Positions 24,841-33,809 of a DNA stretch of 62,587 nt are shown in pieces. The notes below the pieces were generated by a model that made no database searches, was not told where the DNA came from, and saw nothing but the letters and a program-made list of their open reading frames with translations. Positions within the stretch are counted from its first letter, which is position 1, and each line of letters begins with the position of its first letter. The position numbers were made by a program, and so were the translations under genes. The DNA lies in NCBI GenBank assembly GCA_021323945.1, contig JAJPKA010000007.1, forward strand, positions 1 to 62,587. The letters are read 5' to 3'. The stretch comes from Pseudomonadota bacterium. Its GTDB lineage: Bacteria; Desulfobacterota; Binatia; Binatales; Binataceae.

Positions 24841-25782
24841 ATGTATCAAGCAGTTGAGACCGATTGCGACCCGATACCAGGCTTCAGTGCGACGAGCCGC
24901 AAGCATGTGGCGGTGATGGCTGATGAGGTGGTGCGGCTCGTCGCTCCGTGCCAGCCAAGGCTGATCGTGGACGTGACGGTTGGTACCGGCGAACACGCTG
25001 AAAGGCTATTAACTGCGACAGATGCTCAATTAATCGGCATTGACCGTGATGAGGCGGCATTGGAAGTTGCGGGTCAGCGCCTGGCTCGCTTTGGTTCCCG
25101 CATCAATCTGCACCATGCTGATTTCCGAGACATCGATATCATTCTCGCGCAGCTCGGTATTTGCACCGCGGACGCGATAATCGCTGATCTGGGTTTAAGC
25201 AGTTTCGCGCTTGATGACCCGGAGCGCGGTTTTAGCTTTGCCGCTGATGGCCCGCTTGATATGCGGATGGATCGCCGCCAGAAGCTGCGCGCATACGACA
25301 TTGTCAATGAAGAGTCCGAAGAGGAGCTTGCGCGCATTTTTCGTGACTTTGGCGAAGAGCGTGGGGCGCGCCAGATAGCTCGTGCGATTGTCGGCGCCCG
25401 CCGACATCGTCCGCTCGAAACCACTACGGAGCTGGCCCGCGTCGTCATCGGGGCGTTAGGGGGCCGGCGGGTGGGGGCGATCAATCCGGCCACTCGCGCT
25501 TTCCAGGCGTTGAGGATAGCGGTCAATCGGGAACTCGATAGTCTCAACGTTTTACTCGAGAAGGCGCCCCTGCGTTTGGCTTCAGGCGGAAGGCTTGTGG
25601 TGCTGGCGTATCACTCGCTCGAAGATCGACCGGTCAAGCAGAAATTTCGAGATTTGGCCAAAACGGGAGAGTTTGCGGCCATCACGCGCAAAGCTCTACG
25701 TCCTGCATCCGAAGAAGTCGTGGCCAACAGGCGAGCCCGCAGCGCTCGGCTTAGATGCTTGGAGAGGGTCGGACGAAGCTAA
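24841..25782 (+). CDS. rsmH: 16S rRNA m4C1402 methyltransferase RsmH
   Basis: 313 residues, five bp after mraZ. SAM-dependent N4-methylation of C1402 in 16S rRNA. HVAVMADEVVRLV, motif I VDVTVGTGEHAERLL, then IIADLGLSSFALDDPERGFSF, GPLDMRMD, NPATRAFQALRIAVNREL and VLAYHSLEDRPVKQKF are all family hallmarks. The glycine-rich loop reads V-G-T-G-E-H where most homologues have two glycines before His, a small change next to the SAM site. Standard second gene of the dcw cluster. Confidence 0.95.
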   Translation: MYQAVETDCDPIPGFSATSRKHVAVMADEVVRLVAPCQPRLIVDVTVGTGEHAERLLTATDAQLIGIDRDEAALEVAGQRLARFGSRINLHHADFRDIDIILAQLGICTADAIIADLGLSSFALDDPERGFSFAADGPLDMRMDRRQKLRAYDIVNEESEEELARIFRDFGEERGARQIARAIVGARRHRPLETTTELARVVIGALGGRRVGAINPATRAFQALRIAVNRELDSLNVLLEKAPLRLASGGRLVVLAYHSLEDRPVKQKFRDLAKTGEFAAITRKALRPASEEVVANRRARSARLRCLERVGRS

Positions 25783-25798
25783 AAGCGGGTCATAGCTC

Positions 25799-26113
25799 TT
25801 GGGCGCAACCGGCCGCAATGCCTCTTTGAAGCGACCGGTCAAGGCGAAGACGAAGCGGCTGTGGCCCATACGCGTTGTGCTGGCTGTAGCCGCGGCAGTA
25901 ATGGGATACGCGCTGCTGATGGTGCGTCTGGAAGTAACCCAGGAGGGTTATCGGTTATCAGCTCTCAGGCTCGAAATTGAGCAGCTTAGGAGTGAAAACC
26001 AGAGGTTACGCCTCGAGGCGGCAGAACTAAGCGCGGATCAGAGGCTTCGATTTTTGGCCCCCAAGTACGGTTTGCAGCCGCCGAAGCCAGGACAGGTGGT
26101 GATCATGAAGTAA
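25799..26113 (+). CDS. ftsL: FtsL-like division protein
   Basis: 104 residues. A TTG start at 25799 is the only long option and another TTG lies 9 codons in, so the start is uncertain. A basic N-terminus, one transmembrane segment (about 24-42) and a leucine-zipper-like coiled coil (LRLEIEQLRSENQRLRLEA) give the bitopic FtsL topology. FtsL partners FtsQ and FtsB and activates FtsWI. The call rests on topology plus position between rsmH and ftsI, since the sequence of the family is poorly conserved. Confidence 0.85.
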   Translation: MGATGRNASLKRPVKAKTKRLWPIRVVLAVAAAVMGYALLMVRLEVTQEGYRLSALRLEIEQLRSENQRLRLEAAELSADQRLRFLAPKYGLQPPKPGQVVIMK

Positions 26114-26159
26114 TTGGAACAGGGTTCGGGCTGTTCCTAGAAACTGGTAGTGAGTTCCA

Positions 26160-28358
26160 GTGGATCAGGATCTCAAACAGCGTCGCGTTCGGATCAGAGT
26201 CCTGAGCGTGGTACTCGCTGCCTCGTTTGCATTTGCGGCAGTACGGCTCGCCGTTATCGTATTGTTCGATGGCCCACGCCTGGTTTGGCTGGGGCTTCAC
26301 GAACACAACGCTGAGATGACGCTGGCCGCGGTGCGCGGGCCGATCGTGGACCGCAATGGCAAACCGCTGGCTCTGTCGGCCGAGACCCAATCGATTTATG
26401 CGCAGCCACGCTCGCTGTTAGCTGCCACTTCGACCGTTGAGCGGGCGCGGTTAGCGAGACTGTTGGGATGGCCGGCCGAGCAACTGGAAGAGCGACTGCG
26501 CAACCGCGCCGGTTTCGTCTGGCTTGTGCGCCACCTGCCCCCGGGGAGAGCTCGCATGATCGAGCAACTGGGGTTGAGAGGCATTGGTGCGATCAGTGAA
26601 TACAAACGATTCTACCCGGAGAGCAACCTGGCCGGGGCGGTGGTCGGGGTGGCCGGAATGGATGGCCAGGGGCTCTCCGGCGTCGAACTGCAGTATGACA
26701 AACTGATCCGCGGCGAACCAGTGGCGCTGCATTTCTACCAGGATGCCCTCGGACGCCCGATCTTTGACTCTCCTTTGCAGTTAAAAGGCCCTCGGATGGG
26801 TGCTCGCCTCGAATTGACCATCGATTCGTCAATTCAGGCTGCAGCGGAGAGTTACCTCGTTCGCCAGGTTGCAGAGAGCGGAGCCAGCCACGGCACCGCG
26901 GTTATCATCGACCCTTTCACCGGTGAGCTGCTTGCCTTGGCCGAAGCAAACGCCCGGGGTCCCAGGATCGCAGAGCGGTTGCATAACGGTGCCATTCAGG
27001 ATTCTTTCGAGCCCGGCTCTACGATCAAGGGCTTGCTCGCTGCCATTGCGCTCAGCGACCACGTGATTGATGAATCCAGCCAGATTTATTGTGAGCAGGG
27101 TGAGTGGCACCTCGCCGGGATTACAATTCACGATGACGGCCGTTACGGCTGGCTTACGTTAAGCGGGATAATCGAGGTTTCGTCTAATATCGGCGCCGCC
27201 AAGTTAGCGCTGGCGCTGGGACGAAAGAGGTTTTACAAAGGGATCACGAGCTTTGGTCTCGGGCGGAAGACCGGAATCGACTTGCCGGGCGAGGCCAGTG
27301 GCAAGCTGCGACCAGTCACCAACTGGCGCAAAGTCGAGCTTGCAAACAACGGCTTCGGCCAGGGTTTAGCCGTAACGCCAATTCAACTCGCCGTCGCCTA
27401 TGCTGCTATCGCGAATGGTGGCTTGTTGATGCGACCGTATGTCGTAAAGGCAGCCTACGATGCGGATGGCCATCAACTGTTCGCCCGCCGTCCCGAGGTA
27501 ATACGACGCGTCATCAGCCCAGCCATTGCCCACACTGTAAATCAGATGTTGCAGGGTGTTGTAACCGGCGCCAGGGGAACTGCGCATCTGGCGCGAGTGG
27601 AGGATTTTACCGTCGCTGGCAAGACCGGGACGGCACAAGTCGTCGATCCCGCAACCGGTACTTACTACCACGATCGCCTCGTTGCATCATTCGTCGGATT
27701 CGTGCCGGCGGAGGATCCGAGGCTGGTCATCCTAGTGGTTCTACACGATGTACCACGGGGCCATTTTGGCGGTTTGGTGGCTGCTCCGGTGTTTAGTGCC
27801 ATAGCATCCGATGCACTTGAACGTATGGCCGTGACGCCACGCTCTCCGATCGAAAGTGCTGGTTTGTTGCCTATAAGGTCGGCTCTCGACTTTTTCTCAC
27901 CTGTAGATCGCGACCAGAGCGCTCGGCAGTTGACTGTAAGTGATCCTACGGCAGCGACCGAAAATCTGTGGACGCGTGAGAGTGAAGGCGGGTCGATGAT
28001 TCCAGATTTTCGCGGTCTGAGCTTGCGAGAGGCGCTAGCGCTTGCTCGCAGCCACGGACTCGCCCTCAAGACCAAAGGCAGCGGCTATGTGGTGAGCCAA
28101 CAGCCTCCAGCCGGATCGCTCCCCGCGGAGGATAGATCTTCCGGCCGACAGACCGAAGTGGTCGATGTGGTGCTCGAATCCCCCGAACAGCTGCTGGATC
28201 GAAAGATCATCGCGTTAGGACGTCGTGACCCTGATTCCGTTTCGGCAAAGAGAGAATCGGCTGCACAGAGGCTCATTAACACTAAAGCGACTTTGGCGAT
28301 TACGACGAGAAACTTGAACCTTTATTGCGAGCGGTGCGCGCCCGCGGCTTACCCATGA
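26160..28358 (+). CDS. ftsI: Penicillin-binding protein FtsI (PBP3-type transpeptidase) with PASTA domain
   Basis: 732 residues from a GTG at 26160. An N-terminal membrane anchor (about 12-36) is followed by the PBP dimerisation domain (RGPIVDRNGKPLA) and the transpeptidase domain. The three motifs are complete: S287-T-I-K290, S341-S-N343 and K488-T-G490. One PASTA domain (about 615-665, PDFRGLSLREALALA) follows. A ~50-residue tail with no recognised fold then runs to the end, where the stop overlaps the murE start (ATGA). Septal peptidoglycan cross-linking. Confidence 0.95.
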   Translation: MDQDLKQRRVRIRVLSVVLAASFAFAAVRLAVIVLFDGPRLVWLGLHEHNAEMTLAAVRGPIVDRNGKPLALSAETQSIYAQPRSLLAATSTVERARLARLLGWPAEQLEERLRNRAGFVWLVRHLPPGRARMIEQLGLRGIGAISEYKRFYPESNLAGAVVGVAGMDGQGLSGVELQYDKLIRGEPVALHFYQDALGRPIFDSPLQLKGPRMGARLELTIDSSIQAAAESYLVRQVAESGASHGTAVIIDPFTGELLALAEANARGPRIAERLHNGAIQDSFEPGSTIKGLLAAIALSDHVIDESSQIYCEQGEWHLAGITIHDDGRYGWLTLSGIIEVSSNIGAAKLALALGRKRFYKGITSFGLGRKTGIDLPGEASGKLRPVTNWRKVELANNGFGQGLAVTPIQLAVAYAAIANGGLLMRPYVVKAAYDADGHQLFARRPEVIRRVISPAIAHTVNQMLQGVVTGARGTAHLARVEDFTVAGKTGTAQVVDPATGTYYHDRLVASFVGFVPAEDPRLVILVVLHDVPRGHFGGLVAAPVFSAIASDALERMAVTPRSPIESAGLLPIRSALDFFSPVDRDQSARQLTVSDPTAATENLWTRESEGGSMIPDFRGLSLREALALARSHGLALKTKGSGYVVSQQPPAGSLPAEDRSSGRQTEVVDVVLESPEQLLDRKIIALGRRDPDSVSAKRESAAQRLINTKATLAITTRNLNLYCERCAPAAYP

Positions 28359-29881
28359 AGCTTGAAGATCTGCTAGCCGGGGCCGAAGTGCGCCGGGTGT
28401 TGGGCGATCGAGCGATTCCTATCAGCGGCCTTGCCTATGATTCGCGTCAAATTAAGCCTGGCGACCTGTTCTTTTCGATCGCACGTGATCAGGCTCAGGC
28501 GCGTCTCAACGAGCACGACGCCCTTCGACGCGGAGCCCATGCCCTTGTAGTGCGCCAATGGACCGACGAGGAGCCCCCTGCTGCAACTTTGATTGAATCG
28601 CCCAAACCACGAGATTTGATGGGGCTTGCAGCGTCGCGCTTTTACAATATGCCAAGCCGACGGCTTGACCTGATTGGGATCACAGGTACGAGTGGCAAGA
28701 CCACCACCACCTATCTGGTGCGCTCGATTTTCGAGGCAGCAGGTTTCTCCTGCGGGATCATCGGCACGATCGGCAGCTTTCTTGGCAATCATCGGCTGTA
28801 TAGCGGACTCACCACCCCGGAATCGCTGGACTTCGAGCGCACTTTGGCAGCGATGGAGCAGGCGGGGGCTCGGGTGGCTGCCGCCGAAATTTCTTCTATT
28901 GGGCTCGAAGAGGGGCGGGTTGACCAGCTTAGTTTCCGAGCGGCTGTCTTTACGAATCTGGGGCGGGACCATCTCGATTACCATCTAACCCTGGAAAGAT
29001 ACTTTGCTGCCAAGCTCAAACTCTTTACCCAGCTGCTGCCGCGCAGCGCCTCCGCCGAGAAAGTAGCCGTTGTTCGTGGTGACGATCCGTACGGCGCCCG
29101 TGTACTCGAAGCGGTTGAGGGACACAAGCTCAGTTTCGGGATGGCTTCGACATTGGACGTTCATCCAGCCAGTTTTGAAATCGGAATGAATGGAATATCC
29201 GCTACGATCGTCGCCCCTGGGAGGCGGTTCGAGATCGAGTCACCTCTGCTCGGCGAGATCAACCTGCTTAACATTTTGGGGGCCTCCGCCGTGTCGGTGG
29301 CCCTGGGCATCGAATCGGACGCGGTGGTGGAGGGTGTGAGGCGATGCTCAGGGGCCCCCGGCAGGCTGGAGGCGGTGGCCGCCCCACCAGGGGTGCGCGT
29401 ACTCGTCGATTATGCTCACAAGCCCGACGCTTTGAGTGCGGTGCTAGCCGCGTTACGTGAACTGAGGCCTCGCCGGCTCATTTGCGTCTTTGGATGCGGT
29501 GGCGATCGGGACCGCGGCAAGCGCCCAATAATGGGAAAAATCGCTGGCGACCTGGCGGATGTCGCGGTTTTAACCTCGGACAATCCGCGCAGCGAACCAC
29601 CATTGGGGATAATCGCCGAGGTCGAGGTCGGCTTGGAAGCAACTGCGCAAAAGAAGATCGACGAAGCTCGCGCACGTTCCGCCCGCGGCTATCTGGTCGA
29701 ACCAGATCGTCGTGCCGCGATCGGGCTCGCACTACGCATCGCCGGGCCCGGCGATATCGTTGTGATTGCGGGCAAGGGACATGAGGATTACCAACTGATT
29801 GGCTCGCAACGGTTGCCTTTCGACGATCGCGTTGTTGTCGCTGAGCTTGTGGGCGCGATGAAAGAAAGCGCGCGAATTTGA
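28355..29881 (+). CDS. murE: UDP-MurNAc-tripeptide synthetase MurE (meso-DAP type)
   Basis: 508 residues from the ATG overlapping the ftsI stop. Mur ligase domains: an N-terminal UDP-MurNAc domain, an ATPase P-loop GITGTSGKTTTT (residues ~108-119), TNLGRDHLDYH, and a C-terminal domain with YAHKPDAL, FGCGGDRDRGKRP and TSDNPRSEPP. The DNPR motif is the meso-diaminopimelate specificity signature. In the E-(I/V)-S-S-H-(A/G)-L motif the His is Ile (I182, ATT at 28898-28900), an unusual change next to the nucleotide/substrate site. murF is not found after it. Confidence 0.95.
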   Translation: MKLEDLLAGAEVRRVLGDRAIPISGLAYDSRQIKPGDLFFSIARDQAQARLNEHDALRRGAHALVVRQWTDEEPPAATLIESPKPRDLMGLAASRFYNMPSRRLDLIGITGTSGKTTTTYLVRSIFEAAGFSCGIIGTIGSFLGNHRLYSGLTTPESLDFERTLAAMEQAGARVAAAEISSIGLEEGRVDQLSFRAAVFTNLGRDHLDYHLTLERYFAAKLKLFTQLLPRSASAEKVAVVRGDDPYGARVLEAVEGHKLSFGMASTLDVHPASFEIGMNGISATIVAPGRRFEIESPLLGEINLLNILGASAVSVALGIESDAVVEGVRRCSGAPGRLEAVAAPPGVRVLVDYAHKPDALSAVLAALRELRPRRLICVFGCGGDRDRGKRPIMGKIAGDLADVAVLTSDNPRSEPPLGIIAEVEVGLEATAQKKIDEARARSARGYLVEPDRRAAIGLALRIAGPGDIVVIAGKGHEDYQLIGSQRLPFDDRVVVAELVGAMKESARI

Positions 29882-30081
29882 CCTTTGCAGTCTGTCACGA
29901 TTTCGGGTGGGGCACGCTTTTGTCTTGGCTTCTGCCTGGGACGGCGGACGCTTGCTCGCGCCAAGTCAAACCCTGGGGCATGCCGCTGGGATGCGGGAGA
30001 ACGCCACCACCAGGGCGGTTGCAAGTTGCCGACAGGATGTGATCTTGCATCACTCTGACCGGGCGGCGAACCTACCGGTAA
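29882..30081 (+). other. Gap where murF would normally be
   Basis: 200 bp between murE and mraY. I looked for MurF pieces (P-loop G-T-x-G-K-T, N-terminal or C-terminal signatures) in all frames and saw none. It may carry an internal promoter for mraY onward. No terminator is seen. Confidence 0.6.
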
Positions 30082-31161
30082 ATGCTCTACCTGTGGCTAT
30101 TTTCGATGCACGGGCGTTACCCCGCCCTCAACGTGTTACGCTACGAGACTTTTCGGTCGGTCCTCGCCGCGCTGGCGGCATTGGTTATCTCTCTTGGCCT
30201 TGGCCCTCTGTTGATTCAACGACTGCGAGCGGCACGGATTGGGCAGACGATTCGCGAGGAAGTACCACAAACCCATCTTAAGAAGGCCGGCACCCCGACC
30301 ATGGGCGGGCTGCTGATCGTCTCCTCCTGCGTGTTGGTAACTATCCTGCTCGGAGACATCGCCGATCACTATCTGTGGATTGCCTTGTTTGTCTCCTTGA
30401 GCTTTGGGGCGATCGGTCTCAGCGATGACTATCTGAAACTAAAGCGCGGCAAGGGCAAGGGCTTAACCGAGACCCAGAAACTGGTCTGGCAATTTGGCTG
30501 CGCCCTAGTGGCGACAGTCTGGCTATTTGGGTTCGAGGGATTTTCCACTAACCTGACGGTGCCGTTTCTAAAGCGGGTCCATCCCGATTTGCACTGGTGG
30601 GGTTACATTCCTTTCGCGATGATCGTGATTGTTTTTTCGTCGAACGCGGTGAATTTGACCGACGGTCTCGATGGACTCGCAATCGGGCCGGTCATGACCG
30701 TGGGTTTCTGTTACTGGATCTTCACATACGTGGCCGGCAACTTGAAATTTGCGCACTATCTAGAGGTGCCGCATGTCGACGGTGTAGGCGAGATCGCGAT
30801 CTTCTGCGCCGCCCTGATCGCTTCTTCAATGGGCTTTTTGTGGTTCAACGCCTACCCGGCTTCGATGATGATGGGTGATGTAGGAGCGTTGGCTTTGGGG
30901 GGCGCTTTAGGTACCGTAGCGGTTCTCGCGAAACAGGAATTGGTCTTGCCGTTGGCAGGCGGCGTATTTGTTCTTGAGGCACTTTCAGTCATCCTGCAGC
31001 GCTACTACTACAAAATGACGCATCGTCGCATTTTTCGCATGGCCCCAATCCACCATCATTTTGAACTGGCTGGATGGCCGGAAACGGTGGTAGTGACGCG
31101 ATTTTGGATAATCTCCATCGTCTGCGCTTTGCTGGCGCTGAGTACTCTCAAGTTGCGCTAA
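30082..31161 (+). CDS. mraY: Phospho-MurNAc-pentapeptide transferase MraY
   Basis: 359 residues, about ten transmembrane helices. Motifs: GTPTMGGLL, GLSDDYLKLKRGKGKGL (Mg/UDP site), NAVNLTDGLDGLAIGP, MMMGDVGALALGG and MAPIHHHFELAGW with RFWIIS. It transfers phospho-MurNAc-pentapeptide to undecaprenyl phosphate at the inner membrane to make lipid I. Here D-V-G-A replaces the more common D-V-G-S. Its substrate requires MurF activity, which must come from elsewhere in the genome. Confidence 0.97.
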   Translation: MLYLWLFSMHGRYPALNVLRYETFRSVLAALAALVISLGLGPLLIQRLRAARIGQTIREEVPQTHLKKAGTPTMGGLLIVSSCVLVTILLGDIADHYLWIALFVSLSFGAIGLSDDYLKLKRGKGKGLTETQKLVWQFGCALVATVWLFGFEGFSTNLTVPFLKRVHPDLHWWGYIPFAMIVIVFSSNAVNLTDGLDGLAIGPVMTVGFCYWIFTYVAGNLKFAHYLEVPHVDGVGEIAIFCAALIASSMGFLWFNAYPASMMMGDVGALALGGALGTVAVLAKQELVLPLAGGVFVLEALSVILQRYYYKMTHRRIFRMAPIHHHFELAGWPETVVVTRFWIISIVCALLALSTLKLR

Positions 31162-31171
31162 GTGATCGCTG

Positions 31172-32494
31172 ATGGAGCTGCGCAACCGCCGCGTTGTAGT
31201 TGTGGGACTGGGCGTCAGCGGTAGAGCCGCTGCGCGCTTTCTAGCCTCGCGGGGCGCCTCGCTCATTTTGACCGATATCCGCACCGAGATCAGCACAAAT
31301 GATTTGCCCGAAGCCGAGCTGCATCTCGGTTGCGAGGACCCTGCGTGGTTGAAAGATGTCGAGTTGATGGTGGTTAGTCCGGGGGTACCGCCCTCCTCGA
31401 AACTACTGCAGCATGCCCGAGCTGTCGGGATACCGGTCGCGGGCGAATTGGAACTCGCCAGCAGATTCATTGAATGCCCCGTAGTGGCAGTGACTGGAAC
31501 CAACGGTAAGAGCACAGTCACCTCGTTGATTGGCGCTATGGGCAGGTGCGCGGGTCTCAAGACCTTCGTCGGCGGCAATCTCGGTCTCCCGCTGACGGAG
31601 GCAATCGACCGTGATTTTGAACTCGCGGTCGTCGAGGTGTCGAGCTACCAGCTAGAGACCGTGCAGCGTTTCAAACCGCGCATCGCGCTCCATCTGAATT
31701 TGACCGCGGATCATCTCGATCGCTATCGAGACCTGGAGGAATACGGACGCGCTAAGGCGCGAATCTTCGAAAATCAGGACGCCGCTGACTGGGCGATTTT
31801 GAATCGGGACGACCCCTTGGTTTGGCGCCTGCATGGTCAGGTGCGATCGCGAGTCGTAAGTTTCGGAATAACGAAGCCGCCAGGTGGCACCGATGCGATA
31901 TGGCATGACAACGGTCTGCGATTCGCTGTCAATGGAGTCGAAGGCATGATCCCCCTCGATGGATTTCGCCTGCCGGGTCGGTTCAATCGCGCCAATGCTA
32001 TGGCCGCGGCTGGGGCAGCTCTCATATTGAACATAACGCCTGATGTGATTGAGCGTACGCTGGCCGAATTTGGGGGCTTGCCGCACAGACTTCAATTCGT
32101 TCGGGAAAAAAACGGTGTGGTGTTCCTCGATGACTCGAAAGCGACCAACGTCGGTGCCGTTGTCGAAGCCCTGCTGGCGGTGGGGCCATCGGTTATCTTA
32201 ATCGCGGGTGGGGTCGACAAGGGCGGTTCATATGCCCCACTGCGCGAGCCACTGCGGCAAAAGGTCAGACTGGCTCTGCTCTATGGCGCCGCACGGCAAG
32301 TGATGCAAGCACAGTTGGCCGGCGCGGCCCCGATTGAGTGTGTCGAAACCCTGACGGAAGCGGTTGCCAAAGCTGCAGCCGTGGCACAGCCTGGCGATAC
32401 GGTTCTACTTTCCCCGGCATGTGCGAGCTTTGATCAGTTCAGCAGTTATGCGCAACGCGGACAGGTCTTCCAGGAGATAGTGCGGGGGCTCTGA
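31172..32494 (+). CDS. murD: UDP-MurNAc-L-Ala-D-Glu ligase MurD
   Basis: 440 residues, 10 bp after mraY. An N-terminal Rossmann start VVVVGLGVSGRAAARFL, ATPase VTGTNGKSTVTSLIG, VEVSSYQLETV, NLTADHLDRY, and C-terminal FLDDSKATNVGAVVEAL and LIAGGVDKG with LSPACASFDQF. All Mur ligase landmarks are present. Adds D-Glu to UDP-MurNAc-L-Ala. Length is normal. Confidence 0.97.
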   Translation: MELRNRRVVVVGLGVSGRAAARFLASRGASLILTDIRTEISTNDLPEAELHLGCEDPAWLKDVELMVVSPGVPPSSKLLQHARAVGIPVAGELELASRFIECPVVAVTGTNGKSTVTSLIGAMGRCAGLKTFVGGNLGLPLTEAIDRDFELAVVEVSSYQLETVQRFKPRIALHLNLTADHLDRYRDLEEYGRAKARIFENQDAADWAILNRDDPLVWRLHGQVRSRVVSFGITKPPGGTDAIWHDNGLRFAVNGVEGMIPLDGFRLPGRFNRANAMAAAGAALILNITPDVIERTLAEFGGLPHRLQFVREKNGVVFLDDSKATNVGAVVEALLAVGPSVILIAGGVDKGGSYAPLREPLRQKVRLALLYGAARQVMQAQLAGAAPIECVETLTEAVAKAAAVAQPGDTVLLSPACASFDQFSSYAQRGQVFQEIVRGL

Positions 32495-32560
32495 AGGTTC
32501 AAATCCTTAGGGGGCGATGCTTCCAACTTGAGCGCAAGTCACAGCAACAAAGCTGGCCCA

Positions 32561-33808
32561 ATGAATCTTGAGCGGTCGCGTTCAATATTCAATGGGATAC
32601 CTCGTCTCGATCCGTTGTTATACCTGCCGGCTGCCATTCTGTTATTGGTTGGCACACTGATGGTGCTGGACACCACCTATTTTCTTGCCCGCACCAAACT
32701 TGGTGATCCGTTTTACTTCTTTAAAGCGCAGCTCCTGCACATTGGCCTGGGGGTGTTGGTAAGCGCGCTGTTATCGCAGTTTTCCAGGTCCGGACTGAGG
32801 CGATTAGCGGGGCCGCTGACCGTTATGGCGGTCGCTATGATGGTCGCAGTTTGGATTCCAGGTTTGGGGATCGTTCGCGGTGGTGCTCGGCGATGGGTGC
32901 GATTGGGACCCTTGTTGGCTGAGCCGGCGGAATTGCTCAAATTCGCGATGGTGTTTTCCCTGGCCGATTATTTGGCCCGTCGCGGGGTGCAAATTTACCG
33001 CGTTCAAGCTGGTTTGCTTCCGATTGCAGTTGCTCTGCTTCCGATCGTAGCGCTGCTGTTGAAGGAGCCCGACTTCGGTTCTGCGGTGAGCGTGGCAATC
33101 CTTGCGTTTGTCATGTTGCTAGCAGCTGGGGCCCGCCTCAAACACTTGGCTACAGGCGGTGCGATAGTGCTGGCCGCGTTGGGCCTGCAGATAATCGCCC
33201 AACCCTACCGCATTAGGCGCCTGGCCGCCTTTATTGACCCATGGCGCACTGCTCGCGGCGCCGGCTTCCAGCTGATCCAATCCTTCATTGCATTGGGAGA
33301 AGGGGGAAAATGGGGGCAGGGCCTCGGCGCCGGCAGACAGAAGATGTTCTACCTGCCACAGGCCCATACGGATTTCGTGTTTGCGGTGCTAATCGAGGAT
33401 TTCGGTCTGGTTGGGGGCTTGGTCGTCCTCGCCCTGTTCTCTGTACTGGTGTTTCGTGGAATGTGGATCGCACAGGCTGAGCCGGACGCTTTCGCGAGCT
33501 TGCTTGGCTTTGGCATGAGCTCACTACTTGCTTTACAGGTTCTGATTAATATTTCAGTCGTGATTGGACTGATTCCAACCAAGGGGCTGCCGCTGCCGTT
33601 CCTGAGCTACGGTGGGAGTTCTCTTGTGATGGCTTTGGCAGAATTGGGAGTTTTGCTGGCGCTCTCCAAGGATCGCGCAAGAAACTGGTTACCATCAAGG
33701 CAATACTCAGTGGGGCAACCCCCGGGCGGCTTGGTGAGCGCGCCATTACCGGGGAGCCCCGCTGATGCTCGTGTTTCTCGAGGCGAGTCCGCCGCCAAGC
33801 GGGCCTGA
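32561..33808 (+). CDS. ftsW: Lipid II polymerase FtsW
   Basis: 415 residues from the ATG at 32561. A TTG at 32528, downstream of AGGGGGCG, is an alternative that adds 11 residues. SEDS-family glycosyltransferase with about ten membrane helices. Landmarks: GGARRWVRLGPLLAEPAELLKFA (split here as GGARRWVRLG and EPAELLKFA), KEPDFGSAV, and near the end PTKGLPLPFLSYGGSSL. The first helix has LMVLDTTYF where many FtsW have V-Y-S-A-S. A Pro/Gly-rich cytoplasmic tail follows. Works with FtsI at the septum. Confidence 0.95.
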   Translation: MNLERSRSIFNGIPRLDPLLYLPAAILLLVGTLMVLDTTYFLARTKLGDPFYFFKAQLLHIGLGVLVSALLSQFSRSGLRRLAGPLTVMAVAMMVAVWIPGLGIVRGGARRWVRLGPLLAEPAELLKFAMVFSLADYLARRGVQIYRVQAGLLPIAVALLPIVALLLKEPDFGSAVSVAILAFVMLLAAGARLKHLATGGAIVLAALGLQIIAQPYRIRRLAAFIDPWRTARGAGFQLIQSFIALGEGGKWGQGLGAGRQKMFYLPQAHTDFVFAVLIEDFGLVGGLVVLALFSVLVFRGMWIAQAEPDAFASLLGFGMSSLLALQVLINISVVIGLIPTKGLPLPFLSYGGSSLVMALAELGVLLALSKDRARNWLPSRQYSVGQPPGGLVSAPLPGSPADARVSRGESAAKRA

Positions 33809-33809
33809 C

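Noticed and set aside
24948-24992. RsmH SAM-loop change (V-G-T-G-E-H) as a sign of lost function.
   Set aside because: All other catalytic and fold motifs are intact. The loop varies in the family, so it is noted in the annotation only.
32496-32506. GGTTCAAATCC resembles a tRNA T-arm.
   Set aside because: No matching acceptor, D-arm or anticodon arm in the flanks. It overlaps the end of murD.
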